Shown piece after piece: positions 61,309-64,000 of a DNA stretch of 64,000 nt (the first letter of the stretch is position 1; every line of letters begins with the position of its first letter). The DNA is from Lepus europaeus (Eukaryota > Chordata > Mammalia > Lagomorpha > Leporidae), in contig NC_084834.1 of assembly GCF_033115175.1 (NCBI RefSeq), positions 89,884,462 through 89,948,461 of the forward strand, read 5' to 3'. The position numbers and the translations under genes are program-made. The notes below the pieces were generated by a model, which searched no databases, was not told where the DNA came from, and was given only the letters and a program-made list of their open reading frames with translations.

Positions 61309-62088
61309 AAGCTAATGAATGGAATATAAATGGAATATGTAGCTCTGTCTTTAAATTTGCATGTTCCAGTGCAAAATAGAAATGTGAACCCCTGTGAATG
61401 ACCATTAAGAATTTCAAGACAATGACAGCAGAGCATCAAACCAAGACTAGGCACTTTTAAGTATGAGACCCTGAGCAACTGCTTGAATCATAAGACCATG
61501 AACCCAGCCCTGGCTATGGAAGAGTAAATATTGTTTTTTTACTAATGAAGATGATACCATAGAATGTGTGACAGTTAAGTACGTTTAGTAACTGCAACTC
61601 AGACTTACCCTGTGGAAGACTGACCAATATCACATTTTACTAATCAGTAGTTCAACTCTTGCTGAGTGTATTGTTTAAAAAGTTAATAATTTACAAATCT
61701 GGTTATATATAATACTATGTTAAATGATAAAATATCGTACATATGCAATTATGTATAATGGAAGAAAATTCTGAACAATGTCACTGAGTCTCATTATTAT
61801 TATTATTATTATTATTTTGCATACTCTGCTTTCTCTTAATTTTTGCAGAAAGATTTGCTACTTGAGTCATGGATAATAGATGCCCCAAGAGAGTATCTTG
61901 CCTTCCTTCCCTACATACTAGGAATAGCACAGTCATTGGCCATGTGCACAATCCCACACCACACTGGAACTTAACTTCAACCCTGTACTAAAGAGGCCAC
62001 CCCCAGAGAGGAGAAGGAACTTGTCCTTCATGGAAATTGCATTCTTGGCTTTTCTTCTGAGGAGACACAAGTGAAGGACACAATTAGT
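61309..62088. other. No gene; (ATT)n microsatellite
   Basis: A (TTA)n run lies at about 61793-61818. The remainder has no feature I recognise. Confidence 0.5.
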
Positions 62089-62089
62089 G

Positions 62090-62212
62090 TCAACAATGAT
62101 GTGATGTGTTTATTTTTTCATAGGGTGGACACCCAACTTCTGGCATCAGCTCTGAGGTCAGCACCCAAGAGACCACCCAATGGTTTCACTTTTTGAAGAC
62201 TTTTTTGTTGTC
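62090..62212 (-). other. Terminal-exon-like interval of unknown function
   Basis: On the minus strand a strong-looking acceptor (CTTTCTCCTCCAG) precedes a sequence from 62212 that reads DNKKVFKK then TGA (62186-62188) in phase 0. About 75 nt later AATAAA occurs at 62109-62114. This is the layout of a short 3' terminal exon. No upstream exon was found and no family is recognised. Confidence 0.2.
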
Positions 62213-62978
62213 CTGGAGGAGAAAGATCTAAAAAAGTTAGGGTCATGACGCATTGGAAATATGGCATGTAATACAGAGGACAAAATACAGTTATGTGACA
62301 CCAGCTATACATGATACATCCCAGTTTCTGACATTGAACAAATTGTCAGCAGCAATATGCTGTGAGTACATTCAGTCATGACCTTGAGACTTTCTCAAGA
62401 CACAAGTATGCCAAAGTAAATTCACTGAAAACAAGGAAACAATAGCATTAAGTATAAAGCAGAAAGATATTTAATGTTTTCCAGAAATGGAAAGAAGGTG
62501 GTGTGACTGTATGACAATGAGCTCACCAAGTGACACAAGAGGATAAAGCAGAAGCAGAGAGCCATGTACTTTGCAGAATCCAATTACCTATTCCATTTTA
62601 ATCAAGAGTTGTATGCTCCAATTCAGGAAAAAAAGGCGAAAGAATTAACAATTCTGTTTATAAAAACTTACAATACTTAGTTTAAAAAACTGTATCTAGA
62701 TAGAAATTTATACCCTAATTACATGTGGTAGAAAATGAGAAAGGCTGAAACTTGATGAGCCATGCACTCTTCCTTTCCGTATATCACTATGGTTACATTT
62801 TTTGTGATCCTGTCTAATTTGCACGTGGATCCACCTGTTCTTACCTGCTCATGCAACATTCCACAATCTTCAATTTATTTAAAAATTTCCTTCTCTGCTA
62901 GATCATTCTTACTAGTATATAAACAGGTAGGTTTTCTTCTGATATCTCAACAAATTCTCAATATGGCCAGATATTTAA
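62213..62978. other. No recognisable feature
   Basis: AT-rich sequence without a named repeat or gene. Confidence 0.45.
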
Positions 62979-62985
62979 ACTGAAT

Positions 62986-63326
62986 GCTGGGGTTGGCTCT
63001 GTGGCAAAGTGGGTAAAGCTGCCGCCTGTGGTGCTGGCATCTCATAGTATCCCATCTGGGCACTGGTTCAAGTCCCAGCTGCCCCACTTCTGATTCAGCT
63101 CCCTATTAACATGCCTGGCAAAGCATCAGAAGATGGCACAAGTCCTTGGATCCCTATACCCATGTGCAAGACCTGGAACAAGTTACTGGCTCTTGGCCTT
63201 GGATCGGCCCAGCTCTAGCCATTGTGGCAGTTTGGGAAGTGAACCAGTGGATTGAATATCTCTCTGTCTTTCTCTCCCTTTGTCTCTGTAACTGTAACTT
63301 TCAAATAAGTAAATAACTCTTTAAAA
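62986..63326 (+). mobile_element. CSINE
   Basis: Plus strand, GCTGGGGTTGGCTCTGTGGC to CTTTCAAATAAGTAAATAAC. GAATGCT flanks both ends. Confidence 0.88.
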
Positions 63327-63387
63327 ATGGAATGCTAATGTATGAGGATAAATACACAAAGTGACATAAAAAATAAGGAACGAGCAG

Positions 63388-63744
63388 TCATTTAGTTTGG
63401 CAGTTAAAATGCCCACATTCCATATTGGAGTACCTGGGTTCAATCCCTGGATCCCACTCTTAATTCCAGTTTCCTGTTAATGCCTTCTCTAAAAAGCCAC
63501 AGTGATAGTTCAAGAAATAAGCTTCCTTCCATCTACATAGGAGCCCTGGATTGAGTTTGCAGCTCCTGGATCCAGTCCTGGCCCAGCCCATGCTATTCTG
63601 AGAATCTGGAGAGTGAACCAGTTATAAGAACTTTCTGTTGTATCTCTTTCTCTCTCTCTCTCTCTCTCTCTCCCTCCTTCTTTCCCCCTCCCTCTCCCTC
63701 TCCCTCTCTCTCTCTCTTTCTGTGTGTGTTTTAAATAAAAAAAA
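63388..63744 (+). mobile_element. Older C-type SINE with long CT tract
   Basis: Plus strand, CAGTCATTTAGTTTGGCAG to GTTTTAAATAAAAAAAAG. A (TC)n/CCCTCT tract occupies about 63648-63720. Confidence 0.8.
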
Positions 63745-64000
63745 GTTGCCACTTGTATAACTCATATTACAAGCAAAGAGTCATTACTCAAGTATAAAGG
63801 ACTTACAGAAGTGAATATAAAAACACAGCAACAACACAACGTTGGTAAATGCTATGAACAAATAGTTTGGAGAAGAATAAATCATAATTTGAACCTTAAC
63901 AAATTAAACAGATCTAATCCTCTGCTCATGAGAGAAATAAAAAAGATGTAATTTTTACCTCTCACATTGGCCAAAGTGCAAAAGTTTATTGGAGAGACTA
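63745..64000. other. No recognisable feature
   Basis: AT-rich end of the window. Confidence 0.5.

Noticed and set aside
63510..63752. Arg/Gly/Glu-rich minus-strand frame
   Set aside because: Translation of the CT tract of a C-type SINE.

Overview
The window looks like nuclear DNA of a lagomorph, most likely rabbit or a close relative. It is AT-rich, intron-bearing and dense in tRNA-derived C-type SINEs (CSINE: GC-rich 5' end, CT-rich tail, AAATAAATAAA-type end) and in lagomorph-type L1 LINEs. I see no bacterial, plasmid or phage features. Nearly all short open frames are repeats, antisense shadows or chance.

One protein gene is confidently present: IBSP (bone sialoprotein II), on the minus strand from a promoter near 17300 to a poly(A) signal at 5452-5457. 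All seven exons can be placed. Exon 1 is noncoding; exons 2-7 join in phase 0 into a 311-residue secreted, acidic, RGD-containing protein. The promoter keeps the inverted TATA, inverted CCAAT and CRE at the spacing known for mammalian BSP genes. IBSP belongs to the SCPP cluster (DSPP-DMP1-IBSP-MEPE-SPP1 in mammals). By synteny MEPE should lie beyond base 1 and DMP1 beyond base 64000; neither is recognisable here. Intron 4 holds an apparently intact initiator tRNA-Met gene (10258-10329) on the same strand.

From 17.5 kb to 64 kb the window is intergenic and built largely of stacked transposons. Main blocks: an L1 3' end with a 15-bp target duplication (18981-19426); a head-to-head pair of SINE halves (20030-20360); an old L1 carrying two SINEs (22330-23960); an L2 split by an L1 (26040-27440); an L1 ORF1/ORF2 fragment with a nested L1 (31195-33290); a decayed near-full-length minus-strand L1 (34340-41165); an ancient L1/HAL1-like piece (48230-49900); L1 3' UTR pieces (50225-50790, 54295-55235); and a broken class I ERV pol region (58840-60725).

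The most unusual object is 42423-46703. It has an L1 5' UTR and a nearly intact ORF1, then about 1.8 kb of non-L1 sequence with a retroviral nucleocapsid-like zinc-knuckle remnant where ORF2 should be, then an L1 3' UTR and A-rich tail. The whole is bounded by one 18-bp target-site duplication, so it looks like a chimeric, ORF2-less, non-autonomous element that inserted as a unit. All family calls are by eye; no database or alignment was run.
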